Assembly (NCBI RefSeq): GCF_000430625.1
Contig: NZ_AUMJ01000063.1
Coordinates: 1-33,637 of the forward strand
Length of the DNA: 33,637 nucleotides
Direction of reading: 5' to 3'
Source: Aneurinibacillus terranovensis DSM 18919
GTDB lineage: Bacteria; Bacillota; Bacilli; Aneurinibacillales; Aneurinibacillaceae
Shown: positions 7,322 to 15,252 of the stretch, piece after piece
Layout: every line of letters begins with the position of its first letter
How positions within the stretch are numbered: the stretch's first letter is position 1
Position numbers and translations under genes: made by a program
The notes under the pieces: generated by a model
Databases searched by the model: none
The model's input: only the letters and a program-made list of their open reading frames with translations
Told to the model about the DNA's origin: nothing

Positions 7322-7327
7322 AAGAAT

Positions 7328-7462
7328 ATGTGGAGAATACTGAGAAGCAAAGCGTTCAAATGTGTGGCGTCACTTGCCTATCTGGTCGCTTTAACGGACG
7401 TCAGCGCAAATAGCTGGTTCGTAGCGTACCAACCGGAAATTCCGGAAGAATTACAGAAATAA
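7328..7462 (+). CDS. agrD: AgrD-type cyclic autoinducer precursor with Ser at the ring position
   Basis: The 44-residue precursor has an amphipathic N-terminal leader (MWRILRSKAFKCVASLAYL), a short core and the conserved acidic tail QPEIPEELQK, equivalent to the EPEVPKEL tail of other AgrD proteins. By alignment with the AgrD of Clostridium (CLWFT) and Listeria (CFMFV), the five-residue ring is Ser29-Trp-Phe-Val-Ala33, followed by Tyr34-Gln-Pro. Ser in place of Cys would give a lactone rather than a thiolactone, as known for Staphylococcus intermedius. AAAAAGGAGGTGAAAGAAT overlaps the agrB stop and is an excellent ribosome binding site. Ring limits are inferred. Confidence 0.88.
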   Translation: MWRILRSKAFKCVASLAYLVALTDVSANSWFVAYQPEIPEELQK

Positions 7463-7476
7463 TATGAGGGCACGAA

Positions 7477-7659
7477 ATGGATGAGGACACAAAAGAAATG
7501 CTTAAAGAAGTGGAGAAGCTCATTGTGCAGTATCCAGCCGAGGAAGTGGACAAGTGGATTGACGCTTACCGTGAATATGAAAAAGAAGCTGACGATCCAC
7601 TTACTTTTTTTGAATGGATTCTGCAGAATAAAAAACCGTGGCCTAGCAATCGGTTATGA
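7477..7659 (+). CDS. 60-residue acidic protein of the agr-type operon, unknown
   Basis: It starts 14 bases after the agrD stop behind TGAGGGCACGAA and is followed by the operon terminator, so it is probably co-transcribed. The sequence MDEDTKEMLKEVEKLIVQYP is acidic and likely helical, and the C-terminal part contains WIDAYREYEKEADD and FFEWIL. There is no signal peptide, membrane segment or cysteine. No family is recognised. Its place in the operon suggests a role with the quorum system, such as a kinase or regulator-binding protein, but this is inference. An overlapping frame is a shadow. Confidence 0.7.
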   Translation: MDEDTKEMLKEVEKLIVQYPAEEVDKWIDAYREYEKEADDPLTFFEWILQNKKPWPSNRL

Positions 7660-7713
7660 GATTCTCGCTTTACCATGAGGCAGTATACGGATAGACATTG
7701 GAAACATTAATAG

Positions 7714-7748
7714 CCCACCCTGGTTGTGATAACGGGAGTGGGTTTTTT
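7714..7748 (+). terminator. Terminator of the agr-type operon
   Basis: CCCACCC (7714-7720) and GGGAGTGGG (7734-7742) pair imperfectly around TGGTTGTGATAAC and are followed by TTTTTTCTTT. It comes 55 bases after the 60-residue gene. Confidence 0.7.
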
Positions 7749-7839
7749 CTTTGCTTAAAAATGAATGAATGTCCCTCCGTTGAGAGTTTATGAGTCAATC
7801 AAATAGCAGGCAGAAATAGCACACAAAACACAAGGTCAA

Positions 7840-7868
7840 TTTTCAAATCAAAAACCTTATGGTATTAT
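7840..7868 (+). promoter_or_regulatory. Probable sigma-A promoter of the aldo/keto reductase
   Basis: TTTTCA (7840-7845), a 17-base spacer ending in TATGG, and TATTAT (7863-7868) precede the gene by about 50 bases. The -35 box is weak. Confidence 0.45.
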
Positions 7869-7918
7869 ACGTATGGATTTAGTTAACAAATGGAATAAGG
7901 TGAATGGGAGGGATACAT

Positions 7919-8749
7919 ATGATTGCCCATATTTCGGATTGTACGGTTTTACGTAACGGTGTTAAAATGCCATGGTTTGGACTCGGAGTGTACAAAGCTA
8001 AAGAAGGGGAAGAAGTGGAGCTGGCGGTAAAAGCGGCGATTAAAGCAGGGTACCGGAGCATAGATACGGCAGCCTTATATGACAACGAGGTTGGCGTAGG
8101 GAAGGCAGTCAGGGAAAGTGGAGTACCACGCGAAGAGCTTTTTATTACAACCAAGGTCTGGAACGCTGACCAGGGATATGAATCCACACTTCAGGCTTTT
8201 GAACAAAGCCGAAAGAAGTTGAATCTTGAGTATCTCGATCTTTACCTTATTCACTGGGCGGTAAAAGGAAAGTATAAAGATACCTGGAGGGCCCTCGAAA
8301 AGTTATATAAAGACGGTTTTGTCCGGGCAATTGGGGTCAGCAATTTTCAAATTCACCACATAGAGGATGTAATGGCGGATAGTGAAATGACTCCGATGGT
8401 TAACCAGGTTGAATATCATCCTTTTTTAACCCAAAAAGAGCTTCACAATTTCTGCAAGGATAATCACATTCAACTCGAAGCCTGGAGCCCGTTAATGCGG
8501 GGGGAAGTTTTACAAAATCCGGTTGTCATAGAACTTGGTGAAAAATATCAGAAGACGCCGGCTCAAATTGTGCTCCGCTGGGATTTGCAGAATCAAGTGG
8601 TGACGATTCCTAAATCTGTTCATGAAGAGCGAATTATTGAAAATGCGGATATTTTTAACTTTGAAATCTCTCCCGATGATATGGAGAAACTGGACGGATT
8701 AAACCAGAATAAACGCGTGGGAGCCGATCCGGATAACTTTAATTTTTAA
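7919..8749 (+). CDS. Aldo/keto reductase, YvgN-like
   Basis: The 276-residue cytosolic NADPH-dependent reductase of small aldehydes such as methylglyoxal has the family tetrad: Asp in [14 protein letters not shown], Tyr in the same motif, Lys in [10 protein letters not shown] and His in DLYLIHW. The NADP-binding end is seen in [20 protein letters not shown]. It resembles B. subtilis YvgN along its whole length. I chose ATG 7919 because GGGAGGG stands 6 bases before it; the in-frame ATG 7904 lies upstream of that site. It is a single-gene unit with its own promoter and terminator. Confidence 0.93.
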   Translation: MIAHISDCTVLRNGVKMPWFGLGVYKAKEGEEVELAVKAAIKAGYRSIDTAALYDNEVGVGKAVRESGVPREELFITTKVWNADQGYESTLQAFEQSRKKLNLEYLDLYLIHWAVKGKYKDTWRALEKLYKDGFVRAIGVSNFQIHHIEDVMADSEMTPMVNQVEYHPFLTQKELHNFCKDNHIQLEAWSPLMRGEVLQNPVVIELGEKYQKTPAQIVLRWDLQNQVVTIPKSVHEERIIENADIFNFEISPDDMEKLDGLNQNKRVGADPDNFNF

Positions 8750-8756
8750 AAGAACG

Positions 8757-8793
8757 AACATCCCCTGGTTTACACAGTAAGGGGATGTTTTCG
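8757..8793 (+). terminator. Terminator after the aldo/keto reductase
   Basis: AACATCCCCT (8757-8766) pairs with AGGGGATGTT (8780-8789) and is followed by a short TTCGTT stretch; the T run is only four bases including the stem end. Confidence 0.65.
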
Positions 8794-8797
8794 TTCG

Positions 8798-9128
8798 CGT
8801 ATAATGAGCATTTTTTGTCCTGTTTTCAGCGGTTACGCGGTACAAATGGGTATCTGATGATATGTTTAAATTGATGGCCTGAAAGGTAACGGTATACGTT
8901 TGTGAAATTCCGGTAATACCTCGTACACCAACTGTCGCAATTAGTTCTACATTGTTTCTATGGGTGGAACTCTGTGAGATATGCAGGCGCAGAGAAGCAA
9001 GGTATCATCTCTTTTATTGTAAAATGATAGTAAAGTATGTAATAAGAAAAAAATTCGTATGGACAAAGAGTGTAGACGAATGCGTTTTTAAATGATTTTT
9101 TTAAAAAATAAATAAAAGGAGGATAAGT
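8798..9128. other. Intergenic stretch, no gene seen
   Basis: No frame with a ribosome binding site is found on either strand. A weak promoter may be TTGTAA near 9018 with TAATAA downstream. A six-base repeat, ATTCGT (9055-9060) with ACGAAT (9076-9081), precedes GCGTTTTT and could be a weak hairpin in the leader of the M42 gene. Confidence 0.4.
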
Positions 9129-10187
9129 ATGAACGAAATTTCAAAGCAGTTTCTTACTGATTTATTATCAACGCCGTCCCCTTCAGGATTAGAGATGGAG
9201 ATTCAGAAAAAATGGATGAAGTATGTCCATGGTTTTGCGGATGTTGTAAAAACCGATGCGGCTGGAAATGCCATAGGGATCATCAATCCGGATGCAGAAT
9301 TTAAAGTACTGCTTGCAGGGCACTGTGATGAAATTGGTTTTGTGATCAACAGAATCGATGACGATGGTTTTCTTTACGTGGATAAGGTGGGAGGCATCAG
9401 TCACAAACCGGCGATCGGGATGAAGGTCGAAGTCCTCGGATACAAAAGGCGAATCACGGGCGTGATTGGTGCGAACGCTGAACACCATGGCGGAGTAAAG
9501 GATGACTTCGAGTTTTCAGACTTATACATTGACTGCGGGGCAAAAAGTAAGTCTGAAATCGCCGAATATGTTCAAATTGGAGACTTGGCCGTCTATAAGA
9601 GAGAAGTGGAGTTCCTGATGAATAACCGGATAAGCGGCCGAGGACTGGATAACCGAACCGGATCGTTTATCGTAGCCGAAGTTTTAAAAAATGCCGCGAA
9701 AAACCGTTCCCGTGTCGGTGTTTATGCGGTGAGTACGGTTAACGAGGAAACTAATATGGGAGGTGCCTATTTTGCCGGCGCGGGGATTCAGCCGACTATG
9801 GCCATCGCCGCGGATGTAACGTTTGCGACGGATTATCCCGGCGTCAACAAAAACAAATATGGGGAGATTGATTTGGACCGGGGCCCTGTTCTGGCCAAGG
9901 GAGCGCCAATTAATTGGAAAATAAACAGTTTGCTGGAGCAAAGCGCCCAAAGACTCAGCATGAATCTACAATATGAGTTAACACCAAGAAATACGGGGAC
10001 GGACGCGGATCGCTTGAGACTGACAGGGAAAGGGATTCCTGTGGCGCTCGTTTCCCTGCCCCTCAGGTACATGCATTCCCCCGTTGAAACAGCAAGCCTT
10101 GATGATATGGATAAAGAAATTGAACTTTTAACCGACATGATTATGCAATTGACCGGTACGGAGAGTCTCAACCCGCTGGAAGATTAA
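9129..10187 (+). CDS. M42-family zinc aminopeptidase
   Basis: The 352-residue metallopeptidase of the glutamyl/deblocking aminopeptidase group trims N-terminal residues from peptides in the cytosol as a large oligomeric shell. Metal ligands are visible: His65 in AGHCDEIGF, Asp174 in GRGLDNRTG, Glu206-Glu207 in VNEETNMGGA, Asp229 and His316 in RYMHSPVE. Residues about 75-160 form the inserted PDZ-like domain. AAAAGGAGGATAAGT precedes the ATG. It is a single gene whose stop codon lies in the loop of its own terminator. The peptide preference cannot be read from sequence. Confidence 0.93.
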   Translation: MNEISKQFLTDLLSTPSPSGLEMEIQKKWMKYVHGFADVVKTDAAGNAIGIINPDAEFKVLLAGHCDEIGFVINRIDDDGFLYVDKVGGISHKPAIGMKVEVLGYKRRITGVIGANAEHHGGVKDDFEFSDLYIDCGAKSKSEIAEYVQIGDLAVYKREVEFLMNNRISGRGLDNRTGSFIVAEVLKNAAKNRSRVGVYAVSTVNEETNMGGAYFAGAGIQPTMAIAADVTFATDYPGVNKNKYGEIDLDRGPVLAKGAPINWKINSLLEQSAQRLSMNLQYELTPRNTGTDADRLRLTGKGIPVALVSLPLRYMHSPVETASLDDMDKEIELLTDMIMQLTGTESLNPLED

Positions 10188-10201
10188 CCAGCGGTTTTTT
10201 T
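10173..10201 (+). terminator. Terminator overlapping the M42 gene stop
   Basis: CCGCTGG (10173-10179) pairs with CCAGCGG (10188-10194) and is followed by seven T. The stop codon TAA 10185-10187 lies in the loop. Confidence 0.9.
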
Positions 10202-10339
10202 GTCAACGATTATTTTTAGTCGAACGGAAGCATTTGAAACGTACACATCCAAGCGCTCCCTCAAGGATGTATTACATAAATTCCTCTGCTGCCAACAATA
10301 CTATGTAGAGCAAAAACTATTGGAGAAAGAGGGGTTTCT

Positions 10340-11914
10340 ATGGTCGGTTCATGGGTTTCTCTGCTTCCGTTCTTAATTGTTATTCCCGTATCCATCATTA
10401 CCAAGCAAGTACAGCCTGGTTTATTTGTGGCGCTTATTCTTGGCTGTTACCTGAAAACGCCCGATCTATTAGGGGGCATCAAAACGATGCTGCACTATCT
10501 TGAGGCTAATATCGTCAAATCAAGCAATATTCGGATTATATTTTTTTTGTATACGTTTGCAGGCATTATCAGCATGATTAAGCTGGCCGGAGGTATTAAA
10601 GGATTCGTTCATCTTGTAAGCAAAAAAGTTAAAACCAAGCGAAGTGCCATGATTCTTACATGGGTTTCAACGATGGTGACATTCAGTGATCCCGATTTTC
10701 GTATTGTAACGATCGCTCCCATAATGAAAGCGTTAAGAGAAAGATTAAAGATGTCCTCACAGAAGGTGGGCTTTGTCATTGAGGTGACATCGAATCCTGT
10801 GGTGGGGTTAGTTCCTCTGGCAACCGCGTTTGTTGGATACATGGTGTCTGTTATTGATATGTCCCTTAAGCAAAACGGGATTCATGAGAGAGCGTACAAT
10901 GTATACATTAAAAGCATTCCGTTTAACTTCTTTTCCTTTGTGATTATTATACTGGGTTTGTTTTACACTTTCTTTAAGCGTGATGACAAGGAAACAGCAG
11001 CTGACCAGGACCAAGCGGCAGCTCCGTCAAAAGCAGTTCCCAAGAAGCGTGCGCTGGCACCAAATTTACAGCCGGCAAGCGCCGACGTTGAATTTTCAAC
11101 AGTGGAAGCATTAAATGCGTACAATGCTCAAAAAACAAAGTCCACTACACAGAATGTGGATGAACCGAGTCCCAATGCGAAACAGGGGGAAGAAGGGCTT
11201 GCCTCATGTTACCGGGCATATGAGGAAGATGCACCGATCCGCCCGTGGAATCTAATCATACCGCTGGGTGTCATGTTAGTGTTAACGTTATTCTTAAGTT
11301 GGTGGGACGGGCACTTTAAGGCGACAAGTTTTTTTGATGCTTTTCTTCGCAGCGATGCGCTGGGTGTGATGTTGGAAGCACTGTTTATCACATTTATTTT
11401 GTCAATGGTGCTATTTTTGTTTCAGCGAATTCCGATTGACAAGCTGGTGACTCATTTTATAAAAGGCGGGAACGAGCTTATGTCGGTGATTGTGCTTCTA
11501 GCGTTAATCTGGGCGGTTTCGGCCGTTGCGGATGACCTTGGGTTTTCTAATTATGTGACGGCACATGTAAAAGGGTGGATCCCCCACTTCTTTATTGCAC
11601 CTGTGCTGTTTCTACTGGGGGCACTTATCTCCTATTTTATTGGTTCTTCGTGGGGAACGTGGGGGCTATTGATGCCGCTGGGAATTTCACTCGCCCACCA
11701 AACAGGAGCTAATATTTTTCTGATTATTGGGGCCGTTTTCGCGAGCGGCACATTCGGCGCCTTCGCCTCACCGCTAAGCGATAATACGGTAACCCTGTGC
11801 ACCATTCTTGACCTTCCTGTTATCAGCTATGCGAGGACAAAATTAGTTCCCGCACTAACTGCTGCCGGTATTTCAACCGTTCTATTCGCTATGGCTTCTT
11901 TCTTTATCAAATAA
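10340..11914 (+). CDS. NhaC-family Na+/H+ antiporter
   Basis: A 524-residue polytopic membrane protein with about 11 to 13 segments. Family marks are SDPDFRIVTIAPIM (about 115-128), VTSNPVVGLVPLAT in the first half, and GSSWGTWGLLMP followed by GAFASPLSDNTV in the second half, the inverted-repeat ion path of NhaC-type carriers. A hydrophilic loop of about 90 residues (about 215-305, rich in Ala, Gln and Glu) separates the halves; it is longer than in typical NhaC and may be regulatory. AGAAAGAGGGGTTTCT gives the ribosome binding site. The exchanged substrates may be Na+/H+, malate-lactate or amino acids; only the family is certain. Confidence 0.85.
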   Translation: MVGSWVSLLPFLIVIPVSIITKQVQPGLFVALILGCYLKTPDLLGGIKTMLHYLEANIVKSSNIRIIFFLYTFAGIISMIKLAGGIKGFVHLVSKKVKTKRSAMILTWVSTMVTFSDPDFRIVTIAPIMKALRERLKMSSQKVGFVIEVTSNPVVGLVPLATAFVGYMVSVIDMSLKQNGIHERAYNVYIKSIPFNFFSFVIIILGLFYTFFKRDDKETAADQDQAAAPSKAVPKKRALAPNLQPASADVEFSTVEALNAYNAQKTKSTTQNVDEPSPNAKQGEEGLASCYRAYEEDAPIRPWNLIIPLGVMLVLTLFLSWWDGHFKATSFFDAFLRSDALGVMLEALFITFILSMVLFLFQRIPIDKLVTHFIKGGNELMSVIVLLALIWAVSAVADDLGFSNYVTAHVKGWIPHFFIAPVLFLLGALISYFIGSSWGTWGLLMPLGISLAHQTGANIFLIIGAVFASGTFGAFASPLSDNTVTLCTILDLPVISYARTKLVPALTAAGISTVLFAMASFFIK

Positions 11915-11964
11915 ACCTCGCAGGATGCATGGAAACCGGTTATTTTTCGGAGTTATTCCTTTAC

Positions 11965-11998
11965 GGGGAGCAGGACTCCCCTTGTTTGAATTTTTTTT
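11965..11998 (+). terminator. Probable terminator of the NhaC-type gene
   Basis: GGGGAG (11965-11970) and CTCCCC (11976-11981) form a short stem. It is followed by TTGTTTGAA and then eight T. It lies between two convergent genes. Confidence 0.5.
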
Positions 11999-11999
11999 A

Positions 12000-13061
12000 T
12001 TAGAACAGTACCATGGCAGCCAGCCCGGATAAAATCCCGAGCGCACATACACTTGTGAGTAAGAATAGAAGAACATTAGCAGGAATAGATTTTCGCACCA
12101 TCAGGATAGACGGCAGGCTTATAACAGGAAGCGTGAGCAGGAGCGCCGCCGCTGGACCGCTGCCAATACCGATGGCCAGCAGAGATTGGATGATCGGAAT
12201 TTCCGCCGCTGTCGGAATAACAAAGAACGTTCCCGCAACAGCCAGTACCACAATGAGAAGGATGGAATGGACTCCTGCTAACCCGGCAGGAAACAGCCAG
12301 GCGCGGGCAAACCCAAGAACAAGCACACTTAAAATATAGACAGGAACGATGCTAATGAGCAGCTTGCCGATAGCCTTAATCCAACGGCTCATCCATCCTC
12401 CCTGCTCTTCTTGATTGAATTTCTCCGCCGGTGCAAATACCGGCTCCTCGACCATTTCACCACCGGCAATTCGATTTGCCACATAGCTGATGCCAAACAC
12501 AAGAATAATTCCTATGACAATACGAAGCACAACGAATTTCCAGCCGAGCACGAAAAACATAAAAATTAATACAGCCGGGTTTAAGGCGGTGTTTCCAAAC
12601 CAGAATGCTACCGCTGCGCCTACTGAACTCTTACATTTACGGAGACCAATGACAATAGGTGCCGCGCAGCAGGTACACATCATCCCGGGCAGTGCCAGCA
12701 GACCGCCGGCGACCGTTCCGGCAAAACCCGTTTTGCCAAGTACCCGGACAATCCAATCGCGCGGAACTAATACTTGAACGAGAGATGCGACAATCACGGC
12801 GACAAGCAGAGCTTTCCAGATGGCGAGAAAGTAGGTTTCAGCATACCCGAGAGCCGCTGCCCATGAAGGCGCTGGAATTGACGAACCCGAACCGATAAGA
12901 ATTGACTTTCCGAGGGAATGCTTGTCGGCTACCATAAATACTTTAAGAAAATACGGCTGCCACTTTGCCCAGAATAGTCCGATGGCAGCCAGTAAAATGA
13001 ATACAATCACTTTCTTGCCGTCATTGGATGACCGGGAAGTTGATAAGCTTTGTTGACGCAA
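12000..13061 (-). CDS. Permease of the ArsP/UPF0718 (YraQ) family
   Basis: The 353-residue membrane protein has two repeated halves of about four segments each. The typical motif MCTCCAAPIVIGLRKCKSSVG lies at about 128-148 and FWFGNTALNPAVL just after it; the vicinal cysteines are those linked to As(III)/methylarsenite transport in ArsP. The second half has IPTAAEIPIIQ. Translation starts at TTG 13061 behind AAAGGAGGAAAAAA. Substrate could be organoarsenical or another thiol-reactive metal species; there is no ars operon nearby. The promoter at 13134-13163 is followed by a strong palindrome, so the gene is probably repressed until a signal arrives. Confidence 0.85.
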   Translation of the reverse strand: MRQQSLSTSRSSNDGKKVIVFILLAAIGLFWAKWQPYFLKVFMVADKHSLGKSILIGSGSSIPAPSWAAALGYAETYFLAIWKALLVAVIVASLVQVLVPRDWIVRVLGKTGFAGTVAGGLLALPGMMCTCCAAPIVIGLRKCKSSVGAAVAFWFGNTALNPAVLIFMFFVLGWKFVVLRIVIGIILVFGISYVANRIAGGEMVEEPVFAPAEKFNQEEQGGWMSRWIKAIGKLLISIVPVYILSVLVLGFARAWLFPAGLAGVHSILLIVVLAVAGTFFVIPTAAEIPIIQSLLAIGIGSGPAAALLLTLPVISLPSILMVRKSIPANVLLFLLTSVCALGILSGLAAMVLF

Positions 13062-13087
13062 ATTTTTTCCTCCTTTCTTTCTGCTCC

Positions 13088-13120
13088 AGTGTTAAAATGC
13101 ATAACATTATGCATAACACT
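13088..13120. promoter_or_regulatory. Palindromic operator before the ArsP-type permease
   Basis: ATGCATAA (13097-13104), CA, TTATGCAT (13107-13114) is a perfect palindrome. AGTGTT and AACACT extend it on the two sides, with a three-base offset on one side. It lies just downstream of the predicted transcription start near 13127. A repressor site is inferred; the protein that binds is unknown and is not encoded nearby. Confidence 0.55.
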
Positions 13121-13133
13121 GCTAAATACAAAC

Positions 13134-13163
13134 ATCATACATTTTATCACCTGAACCAATCAA
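13134..13163 (-). promoter_or_regulatory. Sigma-A promoter of the ArsP-type permease
   Basis: On the - strand TTGATT (13163-13158), an 18-base spacer and TATGAT (13139-13134) form a good promoter about 70 bases before the TTG start. Confidence 0.6.
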
Positions 13164-13494
13164 ATAATAGTATCTTACTTTATTTCATCATGTTTCAGAA
13201 TATCAGTAAACGCTTTCTTATATGTATGACAAGGAGATTGCAGCGGTTGCGCAGAATGTATTGGTAGACAATGCAAAGAAGACGATGCAAAGAACACAAT
13301 GTAATAATTTTTTTAATATTAATGAAATGCCACAAGATTCACCTGTGATGTTCCGACAAGTATTCATTGTAAAATTTAGCTCGTATATACTAAAATATAA
13401 CGAATAAATGATAATGTGGAAGATACCATAGCGCTGATGTAAAGCCTATGGTTTTTTCTATCCACGATTGATGCATCAGGGAGGAACATGGTTC
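13164..13494 (+). promoter_or_regulatory. Leader region of the BmrCD-like operon with probable attenuator
   Basis: This stretch has no convincing gene of normal size. TTGTAA (13367-13372), an 18-base spacer and TAAAAT (13391-13396) can start an RNA near 13403. It would meet the terminator 13425-13457 before the exporter gene. A 7-codon ORF, MIMWKIP (13408-13431), ends with its stop codon inside the left arm of that terminator, but has no ribosome binding site. A longer 61-codon frame (13222-13407) ends just before it, also without a ribosome binding site. In B. subtilis the bmrCD exporter is controlled by translation of the bmrB leader through such a terminator; this layout suggests the same logic. 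Confidence 0.5.
13425..13457 (+). terminator. Terminator in the BmrCD-like leader
   Basis: ACCATAG (13425-13431) pairs with CTATGGT (13446-13452) across a 14-base loop and is followed by TTTTTCT. It lies 38 bases before the exporter start codon with no proper gene upstream on the same strand, which is what an attenuator looks like. Confidence 0.7.
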
Positions 13495-15252
13495 ATGCGA
13501 ATATTTCTGGATTTGCTGTGGTTTTTTAAGCAGGAAAAGAAAAGCTACAGCCTGGGCGTGCTTTTTCTTATGATTGTTTCGCTTATTGATCTGCTGCCTC
13601 CTTATATCGTGGGAAAAGTCGTCGATGGAATTAAGGAGCGGTCACTGACACCCGGGGGGCTTTTTACGTGGGTAGGCCTTATATTGGCGGGAGCTCTGCT
13701 CGCTTATGGATTACGCTACGTGTGGCGCATTTTTATTTTTGGTGCCTCTCTCCGCCTTGGAAAACTGCTGCGCAACCGATTATACACTCATTTTACAACG
13801 CTATCGCCGCAGTTCTACCACCAACACCGTATTGGTGATTTAATGGCGCATGCTACGAATGATATCCAAGCGGTGGAAAGTACCGCTGGCGAGGGTGTTC
13901 TTACGCTTGTCGATTCCCTTACTATCGGTACATTTGTGACTCTTTCGATGGCTTTTATCAATTGGAAGCTCACGCTTATCGTTCTGATTCCGCTGCCGTT
14001 TATGGCTTGGGCCACGAGTTATTACGGCACACTTCTGCACAGAAGTTTTCATAAAGCGCAGGCGGCTTTTTCCGACTTAAACCACCGTGTGCAGGAAAAT
14101 ATATCGGGTGTACGGGTAATCAAGGCTTTTGGGCAGGAAGAAGCCGAAAAAGCAGCTTTTACCGAGCTTTCGACTGATGTGGTGGAAAAGAATATTACGG
14201 TCGCTAAAATAGACTCGCTTTATGACCCCACCATTTCCTTTTTTGTCGGTATTTCTTTTCTGCTGGCGGTTATTTTTGGGGCGGCCGAGGTTGTGCACGG
14301 TACGTTTACTATCGGGCAATTAACATCGTTTACCGTTTATTTAGGCTATTTAATCTGGCCAATGCTTGCCTTCGGATGGCTATTTAATATTGTGGAACGC
14401 GGACGTGCCTCGTATGACCGGATTACGTCTCTACTTGGTATTGAACCGCAGATTGTGAGCAGGGAAGATGCGGATAGTGTTGTGCCGGCCGGGGATGTTG
14501 CTTATGATATTGATTTTTTTACTTACCCTGCAACGGAGTACCCCGCTCTTACGAATATTCATTTTGACCTTCCCACAGGCAGTACGCTTGGAGTGGTGGG
14601 GAAAACCGGCAGCGGAAAAACGACGTTGCTGCGCCTTCTGCTGCGTGAGTTCGATGTGACTGACGGTGATATTATGATTGGAGGTGTCTCGATTTATAGT
14701 GTGGAGCTGGAAGCTTTACGACGTGCCATCGGGTATGTGCCGCAGGATCACTTTCTATTTTCGGCTACGATTGCGGAGAATATCGCGTTTGGCAAGCCTG
14801 ACGCCACGATGGAAGAGATTCGCAAGGCAGCAGAGATTGCAGCTATTGATGAAGATATTGCGGGTTTTCCGGATGGGTACGGCACCCTTGTAGGAGAGCG
14901 CGGGGTTACGCTTTCCGGCGGCCAGAAGCAGCGTATTTCCATTGCGCGCGCGGTATTGATCAATCCGGAGATTTTGATATTGGACGATGCACTGTCCGCG
15001 GTGGATGCCAGGACAGAAGCGTCTATCTTACATGCGTTGCAAAACAATCGCAAAAATAAAACAACGCTTATTTCTGCGCACCGTTTAAGTGCGATTGAAC
15101 ATGCAAGTGTCATTCTTGTTCTTCAAGAAGGAAAAATTGTGGAACGGGGAACCCATGAGAGGTTGATGGAAAACGACGGCTGGTATGAGGCCATGTACCG
15201 GCGCCAGCAATTAGAATCAGACGTGGCAGAGGGAGGTGTGGAATCATCATGA
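13495..15252 (+). CDS. bmrC: Heterodimeric multidrug ABC exporter, degenerate half (BmrC/YheI-like)
   Basis: This 585-residue half-transporter, the length I recall for B. subtilis YheI, has six membrane segments (about 1-310) and a C-terminal ATPase. Walker A is GKTGSGKTT (about 368-376), the signature is [14 protein letters not shown] and the D-loop SAVDA. The catalytic position after Walker B is Asp498 (ILILDD) instead of Glu. This is the degenerate site known in BmrC. It should pair with the next gene product to export drugs. I chose ATG 13495 behind AGGGAGGAA (13478-13486); in-frame TTG 13468 and ATG 13471 precede that site. It overlaps the next gene by four bases. Confidence 0.93.
   Translation: MRIFLDLLWFFKQEKKSYSLGVLFLMIVSLIDLLPPYIVGKVVDGIKERSLTPGGLFTWVGLILAGALLAYGLRYVWRIFIFGASLRLGKLLRNRLYTHFTTLSPQFYHQHRIGDLMAHATNDIQAVESTAGEGVLTLVDSLTIGTFVTLSMAFINWKLTLIVLIPLPFMAWATSYYGTLLHRSFHKAQAAFSDLNHRVQENISGVRVIKAFGQEEAEKAAFTELSTDVVEKNITVAKIDSLYDPTISFFVGISFLLAVIFGAAEVVHGTFTIGQLTSFTVYLGYLIWPMLAFGWLFNIVERGRASYDRITSLLGIEPQIVSREDADSVVPAGDVAYDIDFFTYPATEYPALTNIHFDLPTGSTLGVVGKTGSGKTTLLRLLLREFDVTDGDIMIGGVSIYSVELEALRRAIGYVPQDHFLFSATIAENIAFGKPDATMEEIRKAAEIAAIDEDIAGFPDGYGTLVGERGVTLSGGQKQRISIARAVLINPEILILDDALSAVDARTEASILHALQNNRKNKTTLISAHRLSAIEHASVILVLQEGKIVERGTHERLMENDGWYEAMYRRQQLESDVAEGGVESS

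Noticed and set aside
13222-13407. 61-codon ORF before the exporter operon
   Set aside because: No ribosome binding site and no recognisable protein character; kept only as a possible leader in the attenuator discussion.
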